From positions 81,001 through 145,000 of the forward strand of contig NZ_JAQIJT010000002.1 of the NCBI RefSeq assembly GCF_036946125.1: 64,000 nt of DNA. Direction: 5' to 3'. The DNA comes from Sphingomonas adhaesiva. Its GTDB lineage: Bacteria; Pseudomonadota; Alphaproteobacteria; Sphingomonadales; Sphingomonadaceae. The position numbers and the translations under genes are program-made. The notes under the pieces were generated by a model. The model made no database searches and had not been told where the DNA came from. It saw only the letters and a list, made by a program, of their open reading frames with translations. Positions 1-9,511 of the stretch are shown piece by piece (the stretch's first letter is position 1; each line of letters starts with the position of its first letter).

Positions 1-2
1 CC

Positions 3-560
3 GGCTTCCTCGCCGCCTATCCCGACATCCAGGTCGAGATCGTCGCCGAGGACGGATTCGTCGACATGGTGGCATCGGGTTGCGACGCTGGCATCCGCTA
101 TGACGAACGGTTGGAGCAGGACATGATCGCGGTGCCGATCGGCCCACGTTTCCAGCGTTTCGCGACGGCGGCGTCTCCGGCCTATCTCGACGCACATGGG
201 CGGCCCGGCCATCCGCGCGACCTACTGCATCATGCCTGTTTGCGTGGCCGGTTTACAAGCGGGGCGCTGACCAGCCCATGGGAGTTTGAGCGCTCGGGCG
301 AGATCGTGCGGATCGAACCACAGGGGCCGCTGATCGCCAGCGTGGCTGGCGCGGCGGATTTGCTGGTTGATGTCGCGGTCGCGGGAGGTGGGATAGTCTC
401 GCTATTCGAGGACTGGCTTCGGCCGGCGCTCGACCGCAGCGCACTTGAAGCGGTGCTGCCGGAATGGTGGCAGTCCTTCTCGGGCCCGTTCCTCTACTAT
501 TCTGGCCGCCGCCTTGTGCCCCCGCCGCTGCGCGCGTTTCTCGATTTCATTCACAGCTAG
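3..560 (+). CDS. LysR-family regulator, C-terminal effector domain (5' truncated by window edge)
   Basis: The reading frame is open from the first bases and ends with TAG at 558-560, so the N-terminal winged-helix DNA-binding domain lies outside the window. What remains is about 185 residues of a LysR substrate-binding domain of the CrgA-like type. The visible signature is DAGIRYDERLEQDMIAV near residue 30, followed by a passage typical of this family in which the protein distinguishes 'good' from 'bad' effector states (ASPAYLDAHGRPGHPRDL). Such proteins bind promoter DNA in the cytoplasm and respond to a small ligand. The regulated gene is not visible; the photolyase downstream is 228 bases away and need not be its target. 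The family call is secure, the ligand unknown. Confidence 0.85.
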   Translation, partial: GFLAAYPDIQVEIVAEDGFVDMVASGCDAGIRYDERLEQDMIAVPIGPRFQRFATAASPAYLDAHGRPGHPRDLLHHACLRGRFTSGALTSPWEFERSGEIVRIEPQGPLIASVAGAADLLVDVAVAGGGIVSLFEDWLRPALDRSALEAVLPEWWQSFSGPFLYYSGRRLVPPPLRAFLDFIHS

Positions 561-627
561 GGCGCTTCAGCGGGCCCTGACAATGCGTCGGGTAGCGGCG
601 TACTCCGAAGAGTGAAAAATCAAGCGC

Positions 628-640
628 GGGGGGGGGGGGG
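628..640 (+). repeat. Homopolymer tract of 13 G
   Basis: Thirteen consecutive G residues lie in the gap between the LysR fragment and the photolyase, about 150 bases upstream of the photolyase start. No other homopolymer of this length occurs in the window. It could be a slippage-prone tract in the leader or promoter of the photolyase gene, or simply an assembly-sensitive site. Confidence 0.9.
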
Positions 641-788
641 CGGCAATTGGCCTGCTCTCCAGCTGGATGAACGGCGGAAGTCGGCGAGCAAGTATTAGTC
701 GCGGAATGGCGGGTTTTGGGTCTCAGCACGGCTAAGGTGAGCGGCTTTCGCTTCTGCGGCGTTGACGCTGAAGCAAGGAGAACGTTTA

Positions 789-2255
789 GTGACCGCCAAG
801 GTCCTCACCGAAACGTGGAACGAGGCGCCGCGAGTGCGCTTGCTCGCCGATAGACGTGTGGTTCAAGATGGCCGCTACGTCCTCTGCTGGCTGCAGCAGG
901 CACTGCGTGCCCGAGACAATCCAGTCGTGGACGCAGCAGTCCGTCTGGGAAATGCGCTAGGCCTACCCGTCCTGGTCTATCACGGCGTGCGGGAGGATTA
1001 CCCTTACGCGTCTGATCGGCTGCACCGGTTCATCCTGGGTGCGAGTGTCGATCTCGCCGCCGGTTGTTGCGAGCGAGGGCTCGCGTGCGTGCAGCACGTC
1101 GACCGCGCCGAACGACGAGAAAAGGGGTTGGTCCATCGCCTCGCCGAAGAAGCTGCGGCGGTGGTGCTGGAAGATCACCCGACCTTTGTCGCGCGATGGC
1201 AAGCGGAGCGCGTCGCCGCGCGGGCTAAGGTGGCGGTATTCGCCGTCAACGCCGCCTGCCTGGTGCCGCCGGTGTTGATCGGCGACGATGTTCGCGGCCG
1301 ATCCGGTTTCCTGCGGCGGCACGAGCCGGAGCGCAATGCCTGGTCGACGTGGAACGACGAGACATCCGACGTGGGGCCTTACACGGGTGACCTGCCGTTC
1401 ACGCCCGACCTGCTCGAGAAGATCAATCTCGACGATCTGGTCGCTAGTCTCGACATCGACCATTCCCTACCGGTCAGCGAAATGCATCCGCCAGGCCGCG
1501 TCGCAGCGAGCGAGCGTCTCGCCCGATTGGTGACCGAGGTCCTGCCTGTCTACGCCGCATCCCGGAACGATGCCACACGGAGCGAGGGCGCCAGCGGCCT
1601 CTCGCCATACCTGCACTTCGGCGTACTCGGCCCACGCGAGATCATGGCGGCCGTGAACACCGCCTCGGCAGGCGGACAGCATAAGCGCAAGTTCGCAGAC
1701 GAGCTGCTCGGCTGGCGAGAATGGTTCCACTATCAGGCCAGGCAGCTGGCGGCGCCGGAGCGATACGATCGCGTCGCTGACTGGGCCCGCCGCACGCTCG
1801 CCGACCACGCCGTCGATCCTCGCCCGGAGATGGAGACGCTCACTGCGATGTTGGCGGGCGAGACGAGCGATGAGACATGGAATGCGTGTCAGCGGCAGTT
1901 CCTCATCGATGGCTGGATGCACAACAACCTCCGCATGTACTGGGGCAAGCGGATCATCGCGATGACGGGCAGCCCAGAGGCCGCATGGGCCACCGCCTGC
2001 TACCTCAACGATCGGCTCAGCCTCGACGGTCGTGATCCCAGCACCTACGGCAACATCGCCGCCATGTTCGCCGGATCGCCGTCCGATCGAGAAAGACGAA
2101 TCTACGGGCGTGTGGCCACCCGCAGCGACGGTTCCACGCGAAAGAGAGAGGGCGGCGACGCATGGCTCGCTGCGTCAGCGATCCGAGCAGCGCCAACGCC
2201 GGTTCTCGGAAACGTGCCGGTGGACCCGTATCTCACCGGTGCGCCGGCGATCTAG
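789..2255 (+). CDS. DNA photolyase, class II (CPD photolyase-like)
   Basis: Flavoenzyme that uses blue light to split cyclobutane pyrimidine dimers in DNA. Residues 1-180 are the alpha/beta photolyase domain (RRVVQDGRYVLCWLQQALR, then a nucleotide-fold core). The C-terminal two thirds is the helical FAD-binding domain, with FADELLGWREWFHYQ and WMHNNLRMYWGKRI, which match the class II signatures better than class I or cryptochromes. It ends with LDGRDPSTYGNIAAMF. I chose GTG at 789 because a strong AAGGAG sits eight bases upstream; a TTG at 762 in the same frame has no comparable site. The product is 488 residues, normal for the family. It is a single transcription unit with no partner gene. 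The tail after residue 440 is divergent from typical members. Confidence 0.85.
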   Translation: MTAKVLTETWNEAPRVRLLADRRVVQDGRYVLCWLQQALRARDNPVVDAAVRLGNALGLPVLVYHGVREDYPYASDRLHRFILGASVDLAAGCCERGLACVQHVDRAERREKGLVHRLAEEAAAVVLEDHPTFVARWQAERVAARAKVAVFAVNAACLVPPVLIGDDVRGRSGFLRRHEPERNAWSTWNDETSDVGPYTGDLPFTPDLLEKINLDDLVASLDIDHSLPVSEMHPPGRVAASERLARLVTEVLPVYAASRNDATRSEGASGLSPYLHFGVLGPREIMAAVNTASAGGQHKRKFADELLGWREWFHYQARQLAAPERYDRVADWARRTLADHAVDPRPEMETLTAMLAGETSDETWNACQRQFLIDGWMHNNLRMYWGKRIIAMTGSPEAAWATACYLNDRLSLDGRDPSTYGNIAAMFAGSPSDRERRIYGRVATRSDGSTRKREGGDAWLAASAIRAAPTPVLGNVPVDPYLTGAPAI

Positions 2256-2409
2256 GCACTACGTCAAAGCGCGATCACCAGAGTCGATTTCAACGAACGA
2301 CCGCTCTCGGGAAGCGGCCTTAAATCGTTGAATGTCCGGGTCTGGGTCCTCTTTGCCACCATCAGCTGATCACAGTGTCTCGTAGTACCGGTCGAGATCC
2401 AAGCCATAG

Positions 2410-3306
2410 TCACAGCGCCATGGTCGCTGTTGGTGCGGCCTGGAGCCGTTCGATGTCGGCACGGGGAGGCGCACCGAACAGTCGCCTGTATTCGCGGCTA
2501 AATTGCGATGGGCTCTCATAGCCGACGGCGAATCCTGCCGTGCTCGCCGTGGCGCCGCCTGCCAGCATCAGGCGTCTGGCCTCCTGCAACCGCAGCTGTT
2601 TCTGATACTCCAGCGGCGTCATACGGGTGATCGCCTTGAAATGTGCGTGGAGCGAGGAGGGGCTCATGCCGGCCTCGGCTGCGACGTCGTGGATGCGGAT
2701 CGGCGCATCGAACTGGCGGCGGATGGCGGCGATCGCGCGGCTGACCTGATTAAGATGGCTGCCAGCGGTCGCGACGTGGCGAAGCATGGGTCCGTGCGGA
2801 CCGGTGAGCAGACGGTAAAGAATTTCGCGCTCTATCAGCGGCGCCAGCGGGCGGATCGTATCGGGTCGGTCGAGCAGCCCAACTAGTCGGCATGCCGCAT
2901 CAATCAGGTCGGGATCGCCGGGGTAGACTCCGAGCACCGGCAGATCGGTACGAGCTGCCCCGCCGCCCTCGCTTGCCATCAGATCGGCCAGCATCGCGGT
3001 ATCGAGATCGATCTTGCAGCAGAGATAGGGTCGCTCGGGACTTGCCTCGAGCACATGACCGACGAGCGGCAAGTCGACCGAGACGAGGAGGTAATGCGCC
3101 GCATCGTAGACAAGGCTGTGCTCCCCGATCGACACGCGCTTCGAACCTTGGGCGATCAGGCAAAGCGAGGCTTCGTAGACGGCAGGCGTCGGGGTGCTCG
3201 GCGCGTCGGCCCGGATCAGCGACACACGCGACATCGCCGTGGTGCAAATACCTGTGTTGACGACGTGCCGATCGATGACGGCGGCGAGTTCGGCGATCCG
3301 ATCCAT
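2410..3306 (-). CDS. AraC-family transcriptional regulator with AraC_N cupin domain
   Basis: Cytoplasmic regulator of about 298 residues. The N-terminal half is the AraC_N-type ligand domain (YEASLCLIAQGSKRVSIGE, then VLEASPERPYLCCKIDLD). The last 110 residues hold two helix-turn-helix motifs (IHDVAAEAGMSPSSLHAHFK and GYESPSQFSREYRRLFG). The start at 3306 gives MDRIAELAAVIDRH, the usual beginning of this subfamily; a start twelve codons earlier is open but adds atypical residues. It is divergent from the SDR gene at 3455 across about 150 bases. Such AraC/oxidoreductase pairs are common in proteobacteria, and the regulator usually controls the neighbouring dehydrogenase. Confidence 0.9.
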   Translation of the reverse strand: MDRIAELAAVIDRHVVNTGICTTAMSRVSLIRADAPSTPTPAVYEASLCLIAQGSKRVSIGEHSLVYDAAHYLLVSVDLPLVGHVLEASPERPYLCCKIDLDTAMLADLMASEGGGAARTDLPVLGVYPGDPDLIDAACRLVGLLDRPDTIRPLAPLIEREILYRLLTGPHGPMLRHVATAGSHLNQVSRAIAAIRRQFDAPIRIHDVAAEAGMSPSSLHAHFKAITRMTPLEYQKQLRLQEARRLMLAGGATASTAGFAVGYESPSQFSREYRRLFGAPPRADIERLQAAPTATMAL

Positions 3307-3454
3307 GCCGATAACTCTTCCCCACTCGCCCGTCGGGAGCAAGGCTCAGGCCCGGATCCTGGAGGATCGTGCAAGCCATCAGGGCGATCGGTCTACCGCC
3401 TGAGACGGGCGATGGACCATCTGCGCCCGGTCACTGCAACGGAAGGACTGCATC

Positions 3455-4180
3455 ATGGCAGGATATATCGACAAGGTCGTCCTCATCACCGGCGCGTCGA
3501 GCGGGATCGGCGAAGCTACTACGCGCGAACTGGCTGCGACCCGCGCGCGGCTATTCATCGGCGCGCGTCGCGCAGAGCGCCTGAAGGCACTGGCCGAGGA
3601 GTTGGGCGATGCCGTCTCCTGGTGCGAGCTCGACGTTACCGACGGCGCCCATTTCGACGCGTTCGTCGAGGCCGCCGCGGCCCGCTTCGGGCGTGTCGAC
3701 GTATTGGTGAACAATGCGGGCGTGATGCCGCTATCGCCGCTCGCTGCGCTCAAGCGCGACGAGTGGAAGCGGATGGTCGACGTCAACATCCACGGCGTCC
3801 TCAATGGCATCGCCGCGGTCCTGCCGCGGTTCGTGGCGCAGCGGAGCGGCCATGTCGTCAATGTCGCCTCGGTCGCTGCGCACATGGTGATGCCGACCGC
3901 CGCGGTTTATTGCGCCACCAAGCATGCCGTGCGCGCCATTACCGAGGGGCTGCGGCAGGAGCATGACCAGGTCCGCTCAACTTTGATCTCGCCGGGCGTC
4001 GTCGCGACCGAGTTGGGTCATGACATCACCGATCCGGAGGTCGCTGCGGCACTGACTGGATGGCGGAAGAAGTCGCTGACACCGGACGCGATCGCACGCG
4101 CCGTTCGCTACGCCATCGAGCAGCCAGAGGGTGTCGACATCAACGAGGTGATCGTACGCCCAACCGCAGCGGACATGTGA
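3455..4180 (+). CDS. SDR-family NAD(P)-dependent oxidoreductase
   Basis: Classical short-chain dehydrogenase of 241 residues in the cytoplasm. It has the Rossmann dinucleotide motif TGASSGIGEA at residues 11-20, NNAGV near residue 88, and the catalytic YxxxK as YCATK near residue 152, preceded by the conserved serine in NVASVAAH. The closest general type is the YdfG-like group of 3-hydroxy acid or alcohol dehydrogenases; the substrate cannot be read from sequence. The start is backed by GGAAGGA eleven bases upstream. It faces away from the AraC regulator, which is its likely controller, and is followed by a strong hairpin, so it appears monocistronic. Confidence 0.92.
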   Translation: MAGYIDKVVLITGASSGIGEATTRELAATRARLFIGARRAERLKALAEELGDAVSWCELDVTDGAHFDAFVEAAAARFGRVDVLVNNAGVMPLSPLAALKRDEWKRMVDVNIHGVLNGIAAVLPRFVAQRSGHVVNVASVAAHMVMPTAAVYCATKHAVRAITEGLRQEHDQVRSTLISPGVVATELGHDITDPEVAAALTGWRKKSLTPDAIARAVRYAIEQPEGVDINEVIVRPTAADM

Positions 4181-4233
4181 ATGCGGGGGCTCTGCCTCGC
4201 GATCAGGCCGTCGATCTACGCACAAGAAAAGCG

Positions 4234-4262
4234 AAGGGCCGCCCCGGAGGGACGGCCCTTCC
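4234..4262 (+). terminator. Intrinsic terminator after the SDR gene
   Basis: Perfect 8-bp stem AAGGGCCG / CGGCCCTT with an 11-base loop, 54 bases after the SDR stop. On the plus strand it is followed by only a short pyrimidine run. On the minus strand it is followed by CGCTTTTCTT, so it may also work for leftward transcription. Confidence 0.7.
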
Positions 4263-4532
4263 ATTGTCGGCCGGAGCCGGCGATTGTTCAGGCAAGAATC
4301 CGACCCGCAGAAGCGATCATGCGCTCACCTGTTGCCGATGCCGGCGTATGACAATGAGACATCTGACCACCTCCTTTCCGTTGTTGACGATCGATGGAAG
4401 ATGGCCCTGCTGCCGGTGTATTCAAGGCCCACGTCGGGGCTGGCCCATCAGCAGCCCCATGCCACTGAGTGATCGATGTTGTCCCGCACGTAGAAAAGTA
4501 GATGATACTCGGTTCTGGGGGAGAGCGCAGGT
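4263..4532. other. Intergenic stretch without recognisable gene
   Basis: After the hairpin there are 270 bases in which no frame on either strand shows family resemblance or a convincing ribosome site. The base composition is less GC-rich than the flanks. It marks the left edge of the accessory block that follows. Confidence 0.5.
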
Positions 4533-5084
4533 TTACGTCTGCTTCCATTGCTCAATGGCGCTTCTGTAGTCCGCCTCCGCGGAGGCGCGTCTCTCCTCGA
4601 GTTCCTTCATTCTTCCCGCGTGCTCGCCTTCAAGCGCACGGCGGACCCGGCGAACTTCGGCTTCGCGCTCTTCCAGTTCGCGTCTCTGCTCCGCATAGGC
4701 GAGTTCGGCCACTCTCACTGCCTCCACGGCGGCATCAAGCTTCTTCCGGCTGGGCGGAGGAACGGGCCTGCGCTTGTTCTTTGCGGCAGGTGTCGCTGTG
4801 CGACGATCGGCATTCTTGCTACGCAATTTGGCTGGTTTTATTGGCGCCTCCGGTAACGCGGCGAGATGGTCAGCCATGGTGCCGCGAGCTTTACGAATGA
4901 CCTCGCCGGGGCGGGACAGCGGCTCCTCCATGAGTTTGGGGTCCAGCACCTCTTCCGCCATGCCGCGAGTGAAGAGGTTTGCTGTCGCTCCCCACGCTGT
5001 GAGAGCAGCCTTCTGGCTGGGTGCTGCAACATAGGCATCGTGGAAACCAATTGACGTTCGAAAGACCTTGAGCTTGCGTGGCAT
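4533..5084 (-). CDS. Hypothetical coiled-coil protein, accessory
   Basis: 183 residues with no family I can name with certainty; similar proteins in sphingomonads are sometimes labelled TolA-like only because of composition. Residues 1-65 are mixed (MPRKLKVFRTSIGFHDAYVA at the start). Residues 65-110 are basic and rich in Lys, Arg and Pro. Residues 112-180 form a highly charged continuous helix (EEREAEVRRVRRALEGEHAG), very likely a coiled coil. There is no signal peptide or membrane segment. It lies just beyond the recombinase cassette and is transcribed in the same direction, with a 65-residue gene on the other strand between. It may belong to the same accessory module, but no function can be assigned. 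Confidence 0.6.
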   Translation of the reverse strand: MPRKLKVFRTSIGFHDAYVAAPSQKAALTAWGATANLFTRGMAEEVLDPKLMEEPLSRPGEVIRKARGTMADHLAALPEAPIKPAKLRSKNADRRTATPAAKNKRRPVPPPSRKKLDAAVEAVRVAELAYAEQRRELEEREAEVRRVRRALEGEHAGRMKELEERRASAEADYRSAIEQWKQT

Positions 5085-5126
5085 CTGACGAAAACGCTCG
5101 TACGACCGAACGGTAGCAGGACCTCC

Positions 5127-5315
5127 ATGCTCAAACTCAAGGCGAAGCGGATTGCTGTCCGCAACGCAGAATCTGCGATGGCTTTGGCCGGGATAACGGC
5201 CTCCGTCGTCGCACTGGACGACGAGGATCTGCTTGATCTCGCCGACATATTCGCTCGCGGATCCGATACGCCGCTGGGTTCGATCGCGAGGACCGAGATG
5301 GCGCGGCGGGGTATC

Positions 5316-5324
<9 letters not shown>
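5127..5324 (+). CDS. Small hypothetical protein (65 residues)
   Basis: Small protein beginning MLKLKAKRIAVRNAESAM and ending GSIARTEMARRGISL, with an acidic middle (DDEDLLDLADIFA). AGGA lies six bases before the ATG. The composition is that of a real, soluble, helical protein and not of a shadow frame. Its last nine bases overlap the 3' end of the recombinase gene on the opposite strand. No family is recognised; its position beside the recombinase cassette suggests an accessory role. Confidence 0.55.
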
Positions 5325-6771
<1,447 letters not shown>

Positions 6772-6821
6772 TGAACCGCGCCGGGTTTGCCGGAGGCCCC
6801 AACTCCTGAGAGGAAGGGGCT

Positions 6822-7148
6822 ATGACGAGCAAGACGACGAACAAGTTTTCTCCTGAGGTGCGCGCGCGTGCAGTGCGGATGGTGCTGGACCATGAGAAGG
6901 ATCACGCGTCGCGTTGGGCCGCGGTGGTGTCGATCGCGGCGAAGATCGGGTGTGCGGGGCAGACGCTGCACGAGTGGGTAAAGAAGGCCGAGGTCGATAG
7001 CGGGATGCGCGCCGGGGTGCCGAGCGACGTCGTCGACCGAATGAAGGCACTGGAGCGGGAGAACCGCGAACTGCGCCAAGCCAACGAGATCCTGCGCAAG
7101 GCGTCGGCGTATTTTGCGATGGCGGAGCTCGACCGCCGAGCGAAGTGA
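6822..7148 (+). CDS. IS3-family transposase OrfA
   Basis: 108 residues. The N-terminal helix-turn-helix (FSPEVRARAVRMVLDHE through GQTLHEWVKKAE) binds the inverted repeats. The C-terminal leucine-zipper region (RMKALERENRELRQANEIL) mediates dimerisation. A strong GAGGAAGGGG precedes the ATG. The OrfB frame is -1 relative to it and is open back to at least the TATTTTG at 7110-7116, so an OrfAB fusion by programmed -1 frameshifting is likely, as is known for IS3 elements. Confidence 0.95.
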   Translation: MTSKTTNKFSPEVRARAVRMVLDHEKDHASRWAAVVSIAAKIGCAGQTLHEWVKKAEVDSGMRAGVPSDVVDRMKALERENRELRQANEILRKASAYFAMAELDRRAK

Positions 7149-8053
7149 TGGTGTCGTTCATCGACGCGCATCGCGAGGTGTACGGGGTCGAGCCGATCTG
7201 CCGGGTCCTGCCGATCGCCCCATCCACCTACCATGCCCATGTAGCGAGCAGGATTGAGCCGACCAGAAGGTCGGCTCGGGCTCAGCGTGACGATGCGCTT
7301 GGGCCGGAGGTGCGCCGCGCGTTCGAGCAGAACTTTCGCGTCTACGGCGTGCGCAAGGTCTGGCGGCAGCTGCGGCGCGAAGGGTTCGACGTCGCCCGCT
7401 GCACCGTTGCCCGCCTGATGCGGGCGATGGGTCTGGCCGGCGTGATCCGCGGCAAGCCGGTCCGCACCACCGTCAGCGACCGGACGGCGCCATGCCCGCT
7501 AGACCGGGTCAACCGGCAGTTCCGTGCACCGGCGCCGAACATGCTCTGGGTGTCGGACTTCACCTACGTCGCGACTTGGGCGGGCTTTGTCTACGTCGCC
7601 TTCGTCATCGACACCTACGCTCGCCGGATCGTTGGCTGGCGCGCCAGCCGGAGCGCACATGCCGGCTTCGTCCTGGATGCGCTCGAGCAGGCGCTACATG
7701 ACCGACGACCGATGCGGGGTGGCGGCCTCGTCCACCATTCCGACCGCGGCAGCCAGTACGTGTCCATCAAGTACACCGAGCGCCTGGCCGAAGCGGGCAT
7801 CGAGCCGTCGGTCGGAAGCGTCGGCGACAGCTACGACAACGCTTTGGCGGAAACCATCAACGGCCTCTACAAGGCCGAGGTGATCCACCACCGCGGCCCT
7901 TGGCGCAGCTTCGAGGCGGTCGAGTACGCCACGCTGGAATGGGTGGACTGGTTCAATCATCGCCGGCTGCTCGAGCCTATCGGCAACATCCCGCCCGCCG
8001 AAGCCGAAGAGCAATACTATGCTGCCGCGGACATCATCCCTATGGCGGCGTGA
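7145..8053 (+). CDS. IS3-family transposase OrfB (DDE integrase core)
   Basis: 302 residues from a GTG that overlaps the OrfA stop. It holds the HTH_21 segment (REVYGVEPICRVLPIAPSTY), then the rve integrase core. The three catalytic acids are visible in WVSDFTYVATWAG, HHSDRGSQY and DNALAETINGLYKAE. It catalyses strand cleavage and transfer, normally as the OrfAB fusion. Intact and full length for the IS51-like group. Confidence 0.95.
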   Translation: MMVSFIDAHREVYGVEPICRVLPIAPSTYHAHVASRIEPTRRSARAQRDDALGPEVRRAFEQNFRVYGVRKVWRQLRREGFDVARCTVARLMRAMGLAGVIRGKPVRTTVSDRTAPCPLDRVNRQFRAPAPNMLWVSDFTYVATWAGFVYVAFVIDTYARRIVGWRASRSAHAGFVLDALEQALHDRRPMRGGGLVHHSDRGSQYVSIKYTERLAEAGIEPSVGSVGDSYDNALAETINGLYKAEVIHHRGPWRSFEAVEYATLEWVDWFNHRRLLEPIGNIPPAEAEEQYYAAADIIPMAA

Positions 8054-8092
8054 CTCACATCCAACGGCCTCCGGCAAACCCGGCGCGGTTCA

Positions 8093-8325
8093 ATCCGGCC
8101 TGCCGCGACGTCCGCGAGCAGCCGCTGCAGCGCAGGGCGCTCCAGCGTGCCGCCCGAGATCCCGCCATCATCGTATGCCTCCTTGACCTCGGACCAGCCC
8201 TCTGAAGCCTGGCTCAGGATGTAGGCAGCGCATGCCTCGCGCTGCGCATCCAGGCTGTTGAAGCTCTGCTCCAGCCCCTCATCCGACGATTTGCGGGTGT
8301 AGATGGCGCAGCGGACCGTCTTCAT
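8093..8325 (-). pseudogene. Large serine recombinase, N-terminal part with catalytic serine
   Basis: Start of the recombinase gene interrupted at 8092. It reads MKTVRCAIYTRKSSDEGLEQ, where the YTRKSS motif contains the nucleophilic serine, then SLDAQREACAAYI and DDGGISGGTLERPAL. The frame continues into the IS for some 30 foreign codons, so only a truncated catalytic domain can be made. The ATG at 8325 overlaps the TGA of the DUF2924 gene as ATGA, which shows that the recombinase was the last gene of a translationally coupled operon. Confidence 0.92.
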
Positions 8326-8735
8326 GCCGCCACCTTCTTCTTCAGCCCGAAGAAGGCAGGCCCCGACCAGCGCGTGCCGGTAATCGCGCGTGCGACCTCC
8401 GACAGGCTCTTCCACTCGCGCTCATCCCAGCGGATGATACGATCCTCACCAACGGTCACGACATGCAGCCGTCCCTGCCATTCACGCACCAGCCGCATGC
8501 CGGCACTCGCGGGTGCCGTCTTCGTCGCACCGCGCGCGAGCTGGTCGAGCGTGCGCACCGTCTCGCGCGACAGCCCACCCAGGCGCCGCGCCTGCACCTC
8601 CCAGCCGAGCGCCAGCCGCAGCAGCTTTGGGCTGACGTTTGGCACGGGATCACCACACAGCTTCACCCAGGTTTCGCGCAACTCGGCCGGAGACAGCGTC
8701 GCCAGCCTGGCGAGCTCGTCAGCGACCTCGATCAT
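8322..8735 (-). CDS. DUF2924 family protein
   Basis: 137 residues, soluble. The pattern LATLSPAELRETWVKLCGDP at the start, a central LLRLALGWEVQARRLGGLS and the C-terminal WQGRLHVVTVGEDRIIRWD with the SLSEVARAITGTRWSGPAFFGL ending (split here by a few residues from the previous part) identify DUF2924. The family is almost always encoded directly upstream of a large serine recombinase, as here. The last segment resembles a RAMA/GIY-like DNA-binding patch, so a role as accessory DNA-binding factor for the recombinase is a reasonable inference but not shown. It overlaps both neighbours by ATGA. Confidence 0.88.
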   Translation of the reverse strand: MIEVADELARLATLSPAELRETWVKLCGDPVPNVSPKLLRLALGWEVQARRLGGLSRETVRTLDQLARGATKTAPASAGMRLVREWQGRLHVVTVGEDRIIRWDEREWKSLSEVARAITGTRWSGPAFFGLKKKVAA

Positions 8736-9241
8736 GCCGCACCCGCGATGCGGTAGGTCGTTACGCCGTCATGCTTGAACCGCTCGATCTGATGACCTTT
8801 GTGGCGCAGTCCCGTCAGCGCAGCGCGCGTGGTATGTGGCAGCCAGCCGGTGGCGGCGATGATATCGGCGAGCGTGGCACCGTCATCGCGCTGAAGCAGC
8901 GAGAGCACGGTGTTGGTCTTGGTTGCGCGCGGTGCGGGTGCGGGAGGCGGAGGTGCCACCCCCCCTCCGACGAGATCCTCATCTGCACCGCTGGACACGC
9001 CGATCGCCGCCAGCCCGGCTGCGGTGGCAAAGACGCCATAGCGGATGTCGCCATCAGTGCGGGCGGTGTGGCCGGCGTCTACAACTGCACGCTCTTCGGC
9101 GAGGCCGCGCTTGGCCAGCGCGACGATGGAGCGAGCAGCGCCGGCGGCAGAGCTGAGGGTGGAGGGGAGCGGGTATAGGCTGCCGGCTTCATTGCGGGCG
9201 GCATGCGCCAGCAGGAGCGTCTGCGTGTCGGTGAGCGTCAT
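8732..9241 (-). CDS. DUF3489 family protein
   Basis: 169 residues from the ATG at 9241 (MTLTDTQTLLLAHAARNEAG). The N-terminal 60 residues are a small helical domain. A proline/alanine linker (VAPPPPAPAPRA) follows, then the DUF3489 winged-helix-like domain (KTNTVLSLLQRDDGATLADI, ATGWLPHTTRAALTGLRHKG). That domain resembles a MarR/ROK-type DNA-binding fold, so this is probably the DNA-binding or regulatory member of the cassette. Its stop overlaps the DUF2924 start as ATGA. An upstream in-frame ATG at 9292 adds only low-complexity residues. Confidence 0.85.
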   Translation of the reverse strand: MTLTDTQTLLLAHAARNEAGSLYPLPSTLSSAAGAARSIVALAKRGLAEERAVVDAGHTARTDGDIRYGVFATAAGLAAIGVSSGADEDLVGGGVAPPPPAPAPRATKTNTVLSLLQRDDGATLADIIAATGWLPHTTRAALTGLRHKGHQIERFKHDGVTTYRIAGAA

Positions 9242-9511
9242 GGGTGATCCTTCGTGACGCAGCGCGGCACCAGCGCCGCCTGCACCACCCACAGCCCCGG
9301 CGATCGCTGTCGCCCGGGTGCCGCACTCCTTTAAAGGCGGTACGGGTCGAGCAGCGTGTCGCTCCAGTGCGAGGCTAAGTCCAGCGGTTCATCCCAATTG
9401 CGGAAGATTGTTCGTGCCGGATGTTCCAGCATCTCATTCATCGATAAACGGCGACGCAGACGAATTCCGCAGAGAACAACAAAAGCGTTTATTATTGCAT
9501 AGCTGACGACA

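Larger units (their letters stand above)
6772..8092 (+). mobile_element. IS3-family insertion sequence (IS51-like group), complete
   Basis: A 1321-bp element with terminal inverted repeats that start TGAACCGCGCCGGG at 6772 and end with the complement at 8092; the match runs for about 25 bases. The host sequence ATC is duplicated at both ends (6769-6771 and 8093-8095), as expected for this family. It encodes OrfA and OrfB in overlapping frames. The conserved repeats, clean duplication and intact frames suggest a recent insertion that may still be active. Confidence 0.95.

Noticed and set aside
6772..7079. Recombinase frame continuing into the IS3 element as an alternative N-terminus
   Set aside because: The added residues come from antisense of OrfA and lack the catalytic serine; the native N-terminus is at 8093-8325.
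9331..9441. Small minus-strand gene of 36 codons between DUF3489 and the esterase
   Set aside because: The peptide MNEMLEHPARTIFRN looks protein-like, but there is no good ribosome site and no family; too short to support.
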